Shown: positions 9,834 through 20,680 of the stretch, in pieces | Position numbering within the stretch: position 1 is the first letter of the stretch | Layout of the letters: the number at the start of each line of letters is the position of its first letter | Assembly: GCF_036373705.1 (NCBI RefSeq) | Contig: NC_089856.1 | Coordinates: 67,001 to 131,000 of the forward strand | Direction: 5' to 3' | Source of the DNA: Amia ocellicauda | Taxonomy: Eukaryota > Chordata > Actinopteri > Amiiformes > Amiidae | Length of the DNA: 64,000 nt | Made by a program: the position numbers and the translations under genes | Notes under the pieces: generated by a model | The model's database searches: none | What the model saw: only the letters and a program-made list of their open reading frames with translations | What the model was told of the DNA's origin: nothing

Positions 9834-11315
9834 CTATTTCCTATTTAGTTTCTCTGTCAGATCTTGGATGATCTGCAGAAGCTCCGCGTTTCCTCTGGGC
9901 TGACCAGGGTTTGTCTTGGTCTGATTCCAGGGCGCTTCGTGTTCGCCTGGAGCGCCTGCCTTCCAGCACTTGTCTCCCATGTGCCCTGTCCTCCCACAGA
10001 AACTGCACTTAGGGTGGGTTGATTTAGACCGACAGTCTTTAGCGACATGTCCTATTTTTCCGCAGTTGTAACATTTACCTCCGTTTTGTGTTATGGCAGA
10101 TATAGCTGCCACAGCATTTATTTTAGCTTTTGACTGCTTGTTTTCTACCTCTGAAGCCCATTGTACAATCTGCTGATATGTGTTTCCTACAGGCACACCC
10201 ATATTGAGGATGTCTTGGTGTGCTTTACTAAACCCTTCTTTTAGTAATTTTAAAAAGATCGCATTATCACGTTCGGTGTCTGGCATTCCGGAGTATTCTC
10301 TAAAAGTAGTGTACTTTCGTTCCGCATAATCGTAGCAAGTCTCTCCTGGCTTCTGTACGAGGCCACAGACTATACCCCAATTTTCCTGTCCTGCTCCGAG
10401 AGCTGTCTTTACAGCCGTGATGAAGTTAGTGATCCTTAGATTATTATTATCATTTCCAGCTGTTATCCAGGTACCATCCTGCTGGGCGGCGGTTAACCAG
10501 TCCCAGATTGGCCTTGCACATTTAGTTTTAATTATTATATGTACGTCTCTAGCGTGCATTTGGTGTACATCTAACATCTCATAAAATTTTTCCCAGAAAT
10601 CCAGATTCCCATGATTGGGTTTAAGTTTTGGAAGATCGCTTAATATTGTGTGTTTCTCTCCGGGTGTGAAGGGGCGATGCACCGACGTTGTTAATGCATA
10701 AAATTGTCTGTCGGCATCGCGGTGTTGCCTAGTGCGCGTCTCTATAGGTGCTAATTTTACTTTCTCTGACTTGAATGAACTCAAATCTGGGTAAAGTTTA
10801 GACTCTGTTCTATTATCAGTGGGGTTGTCTGAATGTTTATATGGTGGAGGGGCAGAAGCACCAAATCCACATCCCCCATATTTTTCGCATTCATGTTCCC
10901 AGGCTTTTCGGTCTAAATCGTCCCAGTCAGGTTCATCGCCTTCTATATGTGCCCCCAGGGCACTTGCGCATCGTTTCCCTACATTATTAGTTCGTTCTTT
11001 ATTTTTCTCTTCCTCATTTCTAATTATTTTCTCATTATTTATCTCTATTTGCATCTTAGCGACTTTCTCTTTTAATTCTTTTATTGTTGCTGTATTTTCC
11101 TTATCCATTGCGATTAGTTTCTTCTCTAATTTCGCACTATATTGACAAAGGATTACGGAAGCTTTATTGGTTTTCTCTCTCTTTTCCTTATTCCACCATT
11201 CTCTATGCTGTTTGGGAACCCAGTTAGGATCCCATCCTGCCATTTCCATCTTAAGTTGAAGTTTCTTAAACTTCTCTTGTAGGTATTCACATATAGACAC
11301 GTCTTGTAATGCCAT
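9834..11315 (-). CDS. gag: ERV Gag polyprotein
   Basis: An open frame of 493 codons. The N-terminal half has a charged, probably coiled-coil stretch (about residues 62-115). A PPPY late-domain motif at 156-159 would recruit NEDD4-type ubiquitin ligases. A capsid-like region follows from about 217, and two CCHC zinc knuckles (CX2CX4HX4C) lie at about 415-428 and 437-450. It starts about 400 bp inside the primer-binding site. The frame has no stop or visible shift, in contrast to pol. Confidence 0.85.
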   Translation of the reverse strand: MALQDVSICEYLQEKFKKLQLKMEMAGWDPNWVPKQHREWWNKEKREKTNKASVILCQYSAKLEKKLIAMDKENTATIKELKEKVAKMQIEINNEKIIRNEEEKNKERTNNVGKRCASALGAHIEGDEPDWDDLDRKAWEHECEKYGGCGFGASAPPPYKHSDNPTDNRTESKLYPDLSSFKSEKVKLAPIETRTRQHRDADRQFYALTTSVHRPFTPGEKHTILSDLPKLKPNHGNLDFWEKFYEMLDVHQMHARDVHIIIKTKCARPIWDWLTAAQQDGTWITAGNDNNNLRITNFITAVKTALGAGQENWGIVCGLVQKPGETCYDYAERKYTTFREYSGMPDTERDNAIFLKLLKEGFSKAHQDILNMGVPVGNTYQQIVQWASEVENKQSKAKINAVAAISAITQNGGKCYNCGKIGHVAKDCRSKSTHPKCSFCGRTGHMGDKCWKAGAPGEHEAPWNQTKTNPGQPRGNAELLQIIQDLTEKLNRK

Positions 11316-11704
11316 AATGCCAACCCTATCTTTGCCAACGATGGGGCTATATCGTTGGACTTTACAGTACCTCCGGTTCCGTCTGGTTATTGACTGCCAC
11401 TAACTCTGGCCCTGGCGTACAAGGATTTCCTTGCTTAACTTGGGGCTCAGCAGGCCTCGTCGTACCTTTAGGTTCCTTTGGTATCTCTCCCCGCAGATCT
11501 GTCTTACTTGGAGTTCACCCTACTGTGAACCTCCGCTGTACAGTCAACCTTTCTATTTGTTTTACCTCTACCTCTCCACAGGTTCTCTATAAATTACAAT
11601 CTGACAGCCAAACACAATCCTGAGATCAAATCTAAATATACAGGGTGGTAATTTTTAAAGGTACTCACCCTTGCTTTGGTCCCGGGAGTGGAGGCAAGTT
11701 CAGA

Positions 11705-11722
11705 TCCTCGTTCGTGACGCCA
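11705..11722 (-). other. Putative ERV primer-binding site
   Basis: On the minus strand TGGCGTCACGAACGAGGA starts 3 nt after the CA that ends the LTR. That is the expected position and TGG start for a tRNA primer site. I could not match it to a specific tRNA from memory. Confidence 0.6.
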
Positions 11723-11725
11723 AGT

Positions 11726-12309
11726 TGTAGAACCGTGTGGGAAATAAGTGGAGAAGTCGCGGAGATAAAGCAAATAGAACTTTAATCGAGCCGGCTCGGA
11801 AGCTCCACGTCAGAAATAATTCCTTCAGTGAGACTTAATGTTTACAAACATGAGTACAACTTTATAGGAAAAATGACGTAACATCTTATGGCCGTTCATC
11901 CAATCAGAAGATACAGGTCCGGGTCCGTTTTACGATCTGTCCTCCCGTGAAGAGGTGATGGATCCAAAGCAGATGTCCGTCTTTGATGTGCACTAGGAAG
12001 ATGCGATCCCACGGTCGTCATTTACCTAGTGTCAATCGTTCTTTAACAGAAACAATTCCTGCCTATCTGGAGAAACGATTAAGTCATAAACAAATTCTCA
12101 GCAGACAGCTGTAGGCTATTTTGGCACTGTGTAATCTTTCATTACTGACAGGAGTTTCTAACAAATCGACCTTGTTGACCCTTTACTTGTCCTGCTAACT
12201 CGAATCTGCTCAGTCTGTATACAAAACTACTTCTAATGCTAGTATTAATATAAAACATTATATAATAATCACAAAAACACTTTCTTCAACTTCCTATACA
12301 GAGTCTTCA
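11726..12309 (-). mobile_element. ERV 5' LTR, complete
   Basis: 584 bp, running from TGTAGAACC to GAGTCTTCA on the plus strand, so TG...CA on the element strand (TGAAGA...TCTACA). An ATTAAA polyadenylation signal lies near the U5 side (about 11780 on the minus strand). No target-site duplication can be tested because the other LTR has lost its outer end. Confidence 0.85.
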
Positions 12310-13651
12310 CATACTAATCTAAAGCAGATTCCCCCTGAGTATTTGTTATAGGCTTCCTGTTTGTATTCAGCATTGTGATTTATAATAATGCATTTGATTA
12401 AGGTTGAATAAATCCAAAACAATAAAATAAAATAAAATCTTGATCTTTGTTAAAATGAACCTTTGTCTTTAGCCTGTATTTTACTGATAAGTCAAATCCC
12501 GCTTAAAAATTGCTTGTACATCGGGCCCAAAAGCCAAATATGTCCACCAGTATAAAAACTGTGTTCATATGATTTAAAATACATGTGCTGAATAAAACAA
12601 CAAATCAATAAGATTTTATTAAACATGCTGTTAGAAGGCGATACACATGGCACCATACTTCTTGATAGACCAGAAAAACTGATGTGGTTGAGGCTGTACT
12701 TTTCATTTCAGGGGTGATGCAGACAGATGACGGGGTCCGAGAATCAGTGTCCTATGCTGTGGGACGTGTGATGGTGGTTCAACCCCCTTAAAGCCTGAGA
12801 AATCCTGTCCCCCAATTTGTGTAACGCTCCAGACGATCACTAGTGTTGTATTTTGAATAATGTTCAGCCAGGCTTAATAGCCCTGCCCATTCATTAACTG
12901 TATTGCCCTGAATTCAAGGTAACCATTAAGATGCTACTTATTCTTACAATTACTAATCTGTTAAATCTCAATCATTTAATTTTAAACGCCTCTTAGATGC
13001 AATCTTTACACTTTCACACTTTCAAGTTAGTGTATTTTTAATGTCACTATTTGGAAAGTTTAATTTGTCTTTAGTGCGCTCACAGAGAGGCAGTGGTGGG
13101 TGGTCAGTTTAGTTATTATTGAAGTTATTTGTAAAACAAATCAATACAAATGTAAAGTGAAATTAATATTTTAAAGCACAAACATTTCATTTTATTTTCC
13201 TTTAGTTTACTGATCCTGTCTGAAAATGATAATACCTTAGTAAGGAAAAATAAAAACATCAAGACCTTGCAGTTCTCATGCGTTTCTGTACAGCCTTAAC
13301 AGTGTCAATGCTGAGAATTCATACAACTATCTAACTAACTAGACAGACACCCTGCATTTGACAGATCTGTTCAGGGTGATGCTGTGTCTGTCTGTCAGTC
13401 TGTCACTATGTATAAACATAAAGAACAGCTTTATGTTATCACCAGACTACATACAGTTAAAAGGAATGCCAAATGGCTAAATTTGGCTCTTGAAACAGAG
13501 CAGGGCAATAAGGCTTCTGGAAATGCCTGAGCTCAGACCCCCACCCCAACCCATACAGCTCCACTTAAACTCCTCTTGAGGAGACCTATGTGTAATAAAA
13601 GTAATAAAATCGATATATGCAATAAGCCCACAAAGTATTTTGAATATAACA
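12310..13651. other. Intergenic, no gene recognised
   Basis: AT-rich sequence with no open frame of note and no family I recognise. The sequence right after the LTR does not match the array sequence that would follow exon 2 of the small-peptide gene. The missing exon 1 of the diverged copy is therefore not simply displaced to the other side of the ERV. Confidence 0.6.
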
Positions 13652-13653
13652 TA

Positions 13654-15039
13654 CAGTGAGGGAAAAAAGTATTTGATCCCCTGCTGACAGAGGTCAGACG
13701 TTTCTTGTAGTTGGCCACCAGGTTTGCACACATCTCAGGAGGGATTTTGTCCTACTCCTCTTTGCAGATCCTCTCCAAGTCATTAAGGTTTCGAGGCTGA
13801 CGTTTGGCAACTCGAACCTTCAGCTCCCTCCACAGATTTTCTATGGGATTAAGGTCTGGAGACTGGCTAGGCCACTCCAGGACCTTAATGTGCTTCTTCT
13901 TGAGCCACTCCTTTGTTGCCTTGGCTGTGTGTTTTGGGTCATTGTCATGCTGGAATACCCATCCACAACCCATTTTCAATACCCTGGCTGAGGGAAGGAG
14001 GTTCTCACCCAAGATTTGACGGTACATGGCCATCGTCCATCGTCCCTTTGATGCGGTGCAGTTGTCTTGTCCCCTTAGCAGAAAAACACCCCCAAAGCAT
14101 ACTGTTTCCACCTCCATGTTTGATGGTGGGGATGGTGTTCTTGGGGTCATAGCATTCCTCCTCCTCCAAACACGGCGAGTTGAGTTGATGCCAAAGAGCT
14201 CGATTTTGGTCTCATCTGACCACAACACTTTCACCCAGTTCTCTTCTGAATCATTCAGATGCTCATTGGCAAACTTCAGATGGGCCTGTAGATGTGCATT
14301 CTTGAGCAGGGGGACCTTGCGGGCGCTGCAGGATTTCAGTCCTTCACGGCGTAGTGTGTTACCAATTGTTTTCTTGGTGACTATGGTCCCAGCTGCCTTG
14401 AGATCATTAACAAGATCCTCCCGTGTAGTTCTGGCCCGATTCCTCACCGTTCTCATGATCATTGAAACTCCACGAGGTGAGATCTTGCATGGAGCCCCAG
14501 ACCGAGGGAGACTGACAGTTATTTTGTGTTTCTTCCATTTGCGAATAATTGCACCAACTCTTGTCACCTTCTCACCAAGCTGCTTGGCGATGGTCTTGTA
14601 GCCCATTCCAGCCTTGTGTAGGTCTACAATCTTGTCCCTGACATCCTTGGACAGCTCTTTGATCTTGGCCATGGTGGAGAGTTTGGAATCTGATTGATTG
14701 ATTGCTTCTGTGGACAGGTGTCTTTTATACAGGTCACGAGCTGAGATTAGGAGCACTCCCTTTAAGAGAGTGCTCCTAATCTCAGCTCATTACCTGTATA
14801 AAAGACACCTGGGAGCCAGAAATCTTGCTGATTGATAGGGGATCAAATACTTATTTCCCTCATTAACATGCAAATCAATTTATACCTTTTTTGAAATGTG
14901 TTTTTCTGGATTTTTTCGTTGTTATTCTGTCTCTCACTATTAAAATACACCTACCATTAAAATTATAGACTGATCATTAATTTGTCTGTTGGCAAACATA
15001 CAAAATCAGCAGGGGATCAAATACTTTTTTCCCTCACTG
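13654..15039 (-). mobile_element. Tc1/mariner element, family 1, full length
   Basis: Bounded by CAGTGAGGGAAAAAAGTATT and its reverse complement, with TA on both sides. A near-perfect long inverted repeat around the transposase 5' end (about 14720-14810, arms separated by TTTAAGAG) is characteristic of this widespread fish family. It encodes the transposase at 13752-14672. Confidence 0.95.
13752..14672 (-). pseudogene. Tc1-like transposase, DD34E, broken
   Basis: Start chosen at the ATG at 14672 ([19 protein letters not shown]), the conventional start of the family. Upstream in-frame codons belong to the inverted repeat. A paired helix-turn-helix DNA-binding region is followed by the catalytic motifs [16 protein letters not shown] and [11 protein letters not shown], with 34 residues between the second Asp and the Glu. 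The central stretch after RRRNAMTP reads out of register and then returns, indicating two compensating frameshifts. A TGG to TAG change truncates the C-terminus after ERICKEE. It is predicted inactive. Confidence 0.9.
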
Positions 15040-15043
15040 TATA

Positions 15044-16264
15044 CACTCACCTAAAGGATTATTAGGAACACTTGTTCAATTTCTCATTAATGCAATTATC
15101 TAACCAACCAATCACATGGCAGTTGCTTCAATGCATTTAGGGGTGTGGTCCTGGTCAAGACAATCTCCTGAACTCCAAACTGAATGTCTGAATGGGAAAG
15201 AAAGGTGATTTAAGCAATTTTGAGCGTGGCATGGTTGTTGGTGCCAGACGGGCCAGTCTGAGTATTTCACAATCTGCTCAGTTACTGGGATTTTCACGCA
15301 CAACCATTTCTAGGGTTTACAAAGAATGGTGTGAAAAGGGAAAAACATCCAGTATGCGGCAGTCCTGTGGGCGAAAATGCCTTGTTGATGCTAGAGGTCA
15401 GAGGAGAATGGGCCGACTGATTCAAGCTGATAGAAGAGCAACTTTGACTGAAATAACCACTCGTTACAACCGAGGTATGCAGCAAAGCATTTGTGAAGCC
15501 ACAACACGTACAACCTTGAGGCGGATGTGCTACAACAGCAGAAGACCCCACCGGGTACCACTCATCTCCACTACAAATAGGAAAAAGAGGCTACAATTTG
15601 CACTAGCTCACCAAAATTGGACAGTTGAAGACTGGAAAAATTTTGCCTGGTCTGATGAGTCTCGATTTCTGTTGAGACATTCAGATGGTAGAGTCAGAAT
15701 TTGGCATAAACAGAATGAGAACAAGGATCCATCATGCCTTGTTACCACTGTGCAGGCTGGTGGTGGTGGTGTAATGGTGTGGGGGATGTTTTCTTGGCAC
15801 ACTTTAGGCCCCTTAGTGCCAATTGGGCATCGTTTAAATGCCACGGCCTACCTGAGCATTGTTTCTGACCATGTCCATCCCTTTATGACCACCATGTACC
15901 CATCCTCTGATGGCTACTTCCAGCAGGATAATGCACCATGTCACAAAGGTCGAATCATTTCAAATTGGTTTCTTGGACATGACAATGAGTTCACTGTACT
16001 AAACTGGCCCCCACAGTCACCAGATCTCAACCCAATAGAGCATCTTTGGGATATTGTGGAACGGGAGCTTCGTGCCCTGGATGTGCATCCCACAAATCTC
16101 CAACAACTGCAAGATGCTATCCTATCAATATGGGCCAACATTTCTAAAGAATGCTTTCAGCACCTTGTTGAATCAATGCCACGTAGAATTAAGGCAGTTC
16201 TGAAGGCGAAAGGGGGTCAAACACAGTATTAGTATGGTGTTCCTAATAATCCTTTAGGTGAGTG
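15044..16264 (+). mobile_element. Tc1/mariner element, family 2, apparently autonomous
   Basis: 1221 bp flanked by TA. The inverted repeats begin CACTCACCTAAAGGATTATT and match perfectly over 28 bp at both ends. The left end lies immediately next to the right end of the family 1 element, separated only by their two TA dinucleotides. It carries an unbroken transposase gene. Four deleted copies of the same family sit in the array and another lies at 16436-17286. Confidence 0.95.
15192..16232 (+). CDS. Tc1/mariner-type transposase, intact, DD36E spacing
   Basis: 346 codons without interruption. Starts with [20 protein letters not shown], and a helix-turn-helix DNA-binding region occupies about residues 1-110. 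The catalytic core has WSDESRF, YFQQDNAPCH and [12 protein letters not shown] count 36 residues between the second Asp and the Glu, longer than the 34 of classical Tc1 and matching the spacing reported for the DD36E (Incomer) group. It would cut and paste DNA between TA sites in the nucleus. Intact reading frame, all three acidic residues and perfect TIRs suggest recent or possibly current activity. Confidence 0.9.
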   Translation: MGKKGDLSNFERGMVVGARRASLSISQSAQLLGFSRTTISRVYKEWCEKGKTSSMRQSCGRKCLVDARGQRRMGRLIQADRRATLTEITTRYNRGMQQSICEATTRTTLRRMCYNSRRPHRVPLISTTNRKKRLQFALAHQNWTVEDWKNFAWSDESRFLLRHSDGRVRIWHKQNENKDPSCLVTTVQAGGGGVMVWGMFSWHTLGPLVPIGHRLNATAYLSIVSDHVHPFMTTMYPSSDGYFQQDNAPCHKGRIISNWFLGHDNEFTVLNWPPQSPDLNPIEHLWDIVERELRALDVHPTNLQQLQDAILSIWANISKECFQHLVESMPRRIKAVLKAKGGQTQY

Positions 16265-16435
16265 TATATATATATATATATATTATTCAGCAATATATCA
16301 TATATTATTGTATACTTTTGAGTATTCAAAAATGGTGCTTCACTGTGTCTCTCTAAGAAAAGTGGTGAAATTGTCTTTATTCTCTATTGATCAATATGAT
16401 AAATATATATATATATATATATATACACTCACCTA

Positions 16436-17286
16436 AAGGATTATTAGGAACACCTGTTCAATTTCTCATTAATGCAATTATCTAACCAACCAATCACATG
16501 GCAGTTGCTTCAATGCATTTAGGGGTGTGGTCCTAGTCAAGACAATCTCCTGAACTCCAAACGGAATGTCTGAATGGGAAAGAAAGGTGATTTAAGCAAT
16601 TTTGAGCGTGGCATGGTTGTTGGTGCCAGACGGGCCGGTCTGAGTATTTCACAATCTGCAATTTGCACAAGCTCACCAAAATTGGACAGTTGAAGACTGG
16701 AAAAATGTTGCCTGGTCTGATGAGTCTCGATGTCTGTTGAGACATTCAGATGGTAGAGTCAGAATTTGGCGTAAACAGAATGAGAACATGGATCCATCAT
16801 GCCTTGTTACCACTGTGCAGGCTGGTGGTGGTGGTGTAATGGTGTGGGGGATGTTTTTCTTGGCACACTTTAGGCCCCTTAGTGCCAATTGGGCATCGTT
16901 TAAATGCCACGGCCTACCTGAGCATTGTTTCTGACCATGTCCATCCCTTTATGACCACCATGTACCCATCCTCTGATGGCTACTTCTAGCAGGATAATGC
17001 ACCATGTCACAAAGGTCGAATCATTTCAAATTGGTTTCTTGAACATGACAATGAGTTCACTGTACTAAACTGGCCCCCACAGTCACCAGATCTCAACCCA
17101 ATAGAGCATCTTTGGGATGTGGTGGAACGGGAGCTTCGTGCCTTGGATGTGCATCCCACAAATCTCCATCAACTGCAAGATGCTATCCTATCAATATGGG
17201 CCAACATTTCTAAAGGCAGTTCTGAAGGCGAAAGGGGGTCAAACACAGTATTAGTATGGTGTTCCTAATAATCCTTTAGGTGAGTG
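16436..17286 (+). mobile_element. Tc1/mariner family 2, internally deleted copy
   Basis: 851 bp with both inverted repeats. Relative to 15044-16264 it lacks about 320 bp in the DNA-binding region (junction near 16658) and a short C-terminal stretch near 17212. It also has a TAG replacing a Gln codon at about 16987. Non-autonomous. It sits inside a (TA)n tract. Confidence 0.9.
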
Positions 17287-17639
17287 TATATATGTGTATA
17301 TATATATGCAATATGCAATATATTCTTAAATATGATATATGTTAAGTCTACTTCTGAGCATTCACTAATGTAACAACAATAATAAGTACAGGGCTGGTCA
17401 AAATATACATTTATAATTCTGTACATTTCACAGTTTTTCTCTAAGAAAAGTGGTGTATATGTCTTTAGTGTGTTTAAGTGTGTTTGCTAGTATATATACC
17501 CTTGCCAATAAACAAGTAGAGGGAGTTGCTAGAGCGGTGCAGTTCAGTTGTTTCTTCCTGTCTGCTGTAGGTGTTGGGGAGGGGAGATCATTGGTCACCC
17601 GTGTCAGTATCTAATTTCACCGACACACGCACCCGTGGA

Positions 17640-17875
17640 CACAAATGGAAATTGGACGTCAAGGCATTCAAGACAAAAAACAGGAGACACTTCTTCACAC
17701 AGAGTTGTCACAATCTGGAACAAACTCCCCAGCAATGTGGTTGAAGCTGGAAACTTGGGCACATTTGAAAACAGACTGGATAGGATCCTTGGATCACTTA
17801 GTCACTAATGGACACCAAACGAGCACAATGGGGCGAATGGCCTCCTCTCGATTGGACACCTTCTCATGTTCATAT
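17640..17875 (-). mobile_element. CR1/L2-type LINE 3' tail fragment
   Basis: Reverse-oriented copy of the tail that recurs at 26083, 31763, 37434, 43142 and 52797 (motifs ACAGGAGACACTTCTTCACA, ACTGGATAGGATCC, GGACACCAAACGAGC). 5'-truncated as usual for target-primed insertion. Its end abuts the hAT target site. Confidence 0.75.
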
Positions 17876-17883
17876 GTTATGAT

Positions 17884-20143
17884 TAGGGCCCTACCAAATT
17901 CACGGTGGTTTGCCAAACATTTCACGGTCATAGCACTTGAAAAATCTTAAATTTCACGGTCTTGCGTATTTAAATCATACATTTCACGGTGTTGTAACAA
18001 TGCAATTAAAATACATATAGGTCTATATTAAAAAAGGGTGAAAACAGTGAACGTACAGAAGTCAGTTGTTGAAGGTGAGCATGGAGCATCCTGCAACTGT
18101 CTCTCTCTTCATTCCCTGTCTGTGCTGCAAACACCTGTCCGTGCTTAGACAGAGCTCTCTCTGCATTCACAGAGTTTGTTGGAATTAATAGACAGTGCCG
18201 AGCCAGCCAGAGGTGGGGGATTATGCTTTCAGCTGAGTTCCAGAACTGGGGCACAGGCAAACTACAGTCGGCTTCTTTAGCAATGTTTTTATAAGCAGGA
18301 ATCTATAGCCTACAGTTCTTGTCAAAGCCAGGAATTGCATTAAGCAATGGGAAATCCACCCGCAACATTTGTATTTGTGCAGGGTCAAAAATATGCACAG
18401 CTTTTAGGAACTGTGATGCAGGTTGTTGAAACCTTTCAGATTTGTTTTCTGTATCGCTTGACTCTTCGCCGTAGCAGTAATATTGTCTTAGTTTCTTTAC
18501 CATGCCCCAAAACACCTGCTGAGCACTGACATTTAATTCAGTGTTGTCGGAGTGATTTTCGCTTGACTGTGCTTCAGCCCAGGACAGCAGATCCATTACT
18601 TTGTTGTAAGCTTCATGGATCGTGCCAAGTGATTAAGTCCATCAGTCATGTAGCATGTGTTGCAACAAACTGAATTTCCTCGTTCAGGAGAGCATCGTTT
18701 AGAAGGGTTGAAAGTTCTGTTAAAACCTGTGTTTTCAGGGTGAGCGCTAGCTCTTCTGAGACAAACTCAGAGTAGTACTTCAGGTGAGCTGCATGGTACT
18801 GTACAGCTCGAAATCACGAATCCCAACGAGTAATTACTGGCGAGTGCAACTTTTTGTTCCCCCCGAATTCATTTGCGTTTGCATTATGGTGCTGGTATCG
18901 AAGTTTGTGGCTAGGACAGTGTTTAAATAGCTTCTTAATGTAACTGACCAGTTTGTCAACTTTGCCAAACTCGCACTTCCACAGCTCACTGACGAGTCAA
19001 ATTATATATGCGTTACATGTAATGTGGACAGCATTTGGCATTAGACCTTGGAGTACAGATTTGAATGATTTTGTCATGTAAGTCGCATTGTCGCTTATGA
19101 AAGCAGATACTTTGTCAAAGTCCGCTCCGTATTTTGAAACCGTTTGAATGATCGCTTGAGAAACTGTAGTGTAGTTTACGGCATCCAAGTAAGCGCAGTC
19201 AGCGAGCACAGTTTTTATCTTTTCTGTTTGTACATTTTCGGTCTTCAAACAGAACATGCAGAACGGAGTTGTCTTGCTCATCAGTAGACTTGTCAGTAAC
19301 AATTGCAAAAGACTCACATGAATTAATTAGAGACTTAATTTCCTCAAAATGTGCACAAAAAACTTTAGGAATGTAATCCTGTCGTAGTTTATTCGCACAT
19401 GGTAAACAACCAGCATTTTGTACATTCTTTTGAATGAATTCACGCAGTTTTGGGTGATCAAGTTTTTCCAACGGTATATTAGCACTTGCAAATGCATCCA
19501 CAAGTCCATTGTAGCGAGATGACGGCTGTCAGTGCTGTGTGTCGTTTTCATAAAAAGTGATGAAATTGTTTTTTGTTTTTTTACCATGTCATTTACCAAT
19601 GCATTGCAATCTGCTGCCCTCTTTGTGCTTCGATGACTTTCTGAATCTAAGTGGCGCCGAATCGTTGCCCGTCGCGTGTGATCCAACAAAAACATTGCAG
19701 CTTGTACAAAACCACCATCGGCATATAGAATCTGACTTCCAAATTCTTTGACACGATCTGCTGCAGTAATCACTGTAGAGGTTTTCGACTTGCTTTGGAC
19801 ACTCATTTTGAAATAATTTCACTTTTTTTACGGTAGACTATGAATTGAAATGACTATGATCTAAACCCGCCCCAGATGCCCATATCTACCAATCCGTGAG
19901 TTGAGCCCTGAGTGTTATTTGCATCTGAAAACTGTAAATCAATTAATCCTGTCCAATTAATCACCTTTCTTTTTTTCTACTTAACGAAACAGAATATGAA
20001 TCGCGTCTGGAACACGTAACACTACTACATTGGATTTTATATATGGTACAAATTCCAACATTTTTTTTCAACATTTCACGGAGGAGACCATAGTTCACGG
20101 TCTGTGACACGTTTTTCACGGTCAAGAATTTGGTAGGGCCCTA
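17884..20143 (-). mobile_element. hAT transposon, CGGBP1-related
   Basis: 2260 bp. Both ends carry TAGGGCCCTACCAAATTC as inverted repeats, and an 8-bp duplication GTTATGAT lies at 17876-17883 and 20144-20151, the target-site length of hAT elements. Contains a decayed transposase on the minus strand. Confidence 0.95.
18006..19806 (-). pseudogene. hAT transposase remnant
   Basis: N-terminus MSVQSKSKTSTVITAADRV resembles CGGBP1 and BED-type hAT transposases, with HLDSESHRS as the His part of the zinc finger. The Cys part (FCTSCNVFV) is shifted into another frame. Middle pieces (TDKSTDEQDNSVLHVLF, KVSAFISDNATYM) match the catalytic region. The C-terminal dimerisation motif (LWLARHCLLIPTNSVNAERA) is at about 18140-18200. 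At least four frame breaks make it non-functional. Confidence 0.85.
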
Positions 20144-20571
20144 GTTATGATTGTAATAATGAGCATTTTAAAATGCACTGTGATGAAGCAAGAGAAGATC
20201 CGGAGACGTTTTCCTATTCGTTTTTATGGAGCTTATTGAAATGTTAATATTGTTTTTCCAGAAACAAGAATTTATAATATGATTTCAAGGAGGCACCAGC
20301 TAACATGCATTGTTAACGTTGGTGTGATATCCTCCCTTTGTAGATAACCTGCTCTTTCTCTTACTTGTGGAGGATTCATACACCTCTGTTTCAAAGGTTT
20401 ATTTACAATGTGTTACAGATAACCTTTTTCAATGCTTTTTCAATGATTTCAATGCTGAAATCAATGTTGATAGAAAATGTGTGCTTTCCTTACTTTTTAC
20501 ATTAACAATAGAAACAACCAAAGTGTTTATTGGCAACATTGAAAAATCAATGCCACAGACTACAGGAGCCA

Positions 20572-20572
<1 letters not shown>

Positions 20573-20623
<51 letters not shown>

Positions 20624-20627
20624 GTTA

Positions 20628-20676
<49 letters not shown>
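20573..20676. repeat. (ATT)n microsatellite
   Basis: About 100 bp of TTA/ATT with two TTG interruptions. The paralogous run at 2373 is half as long. Confidence 0.95.
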
Positions 20677-20680
<4 letters not shown>

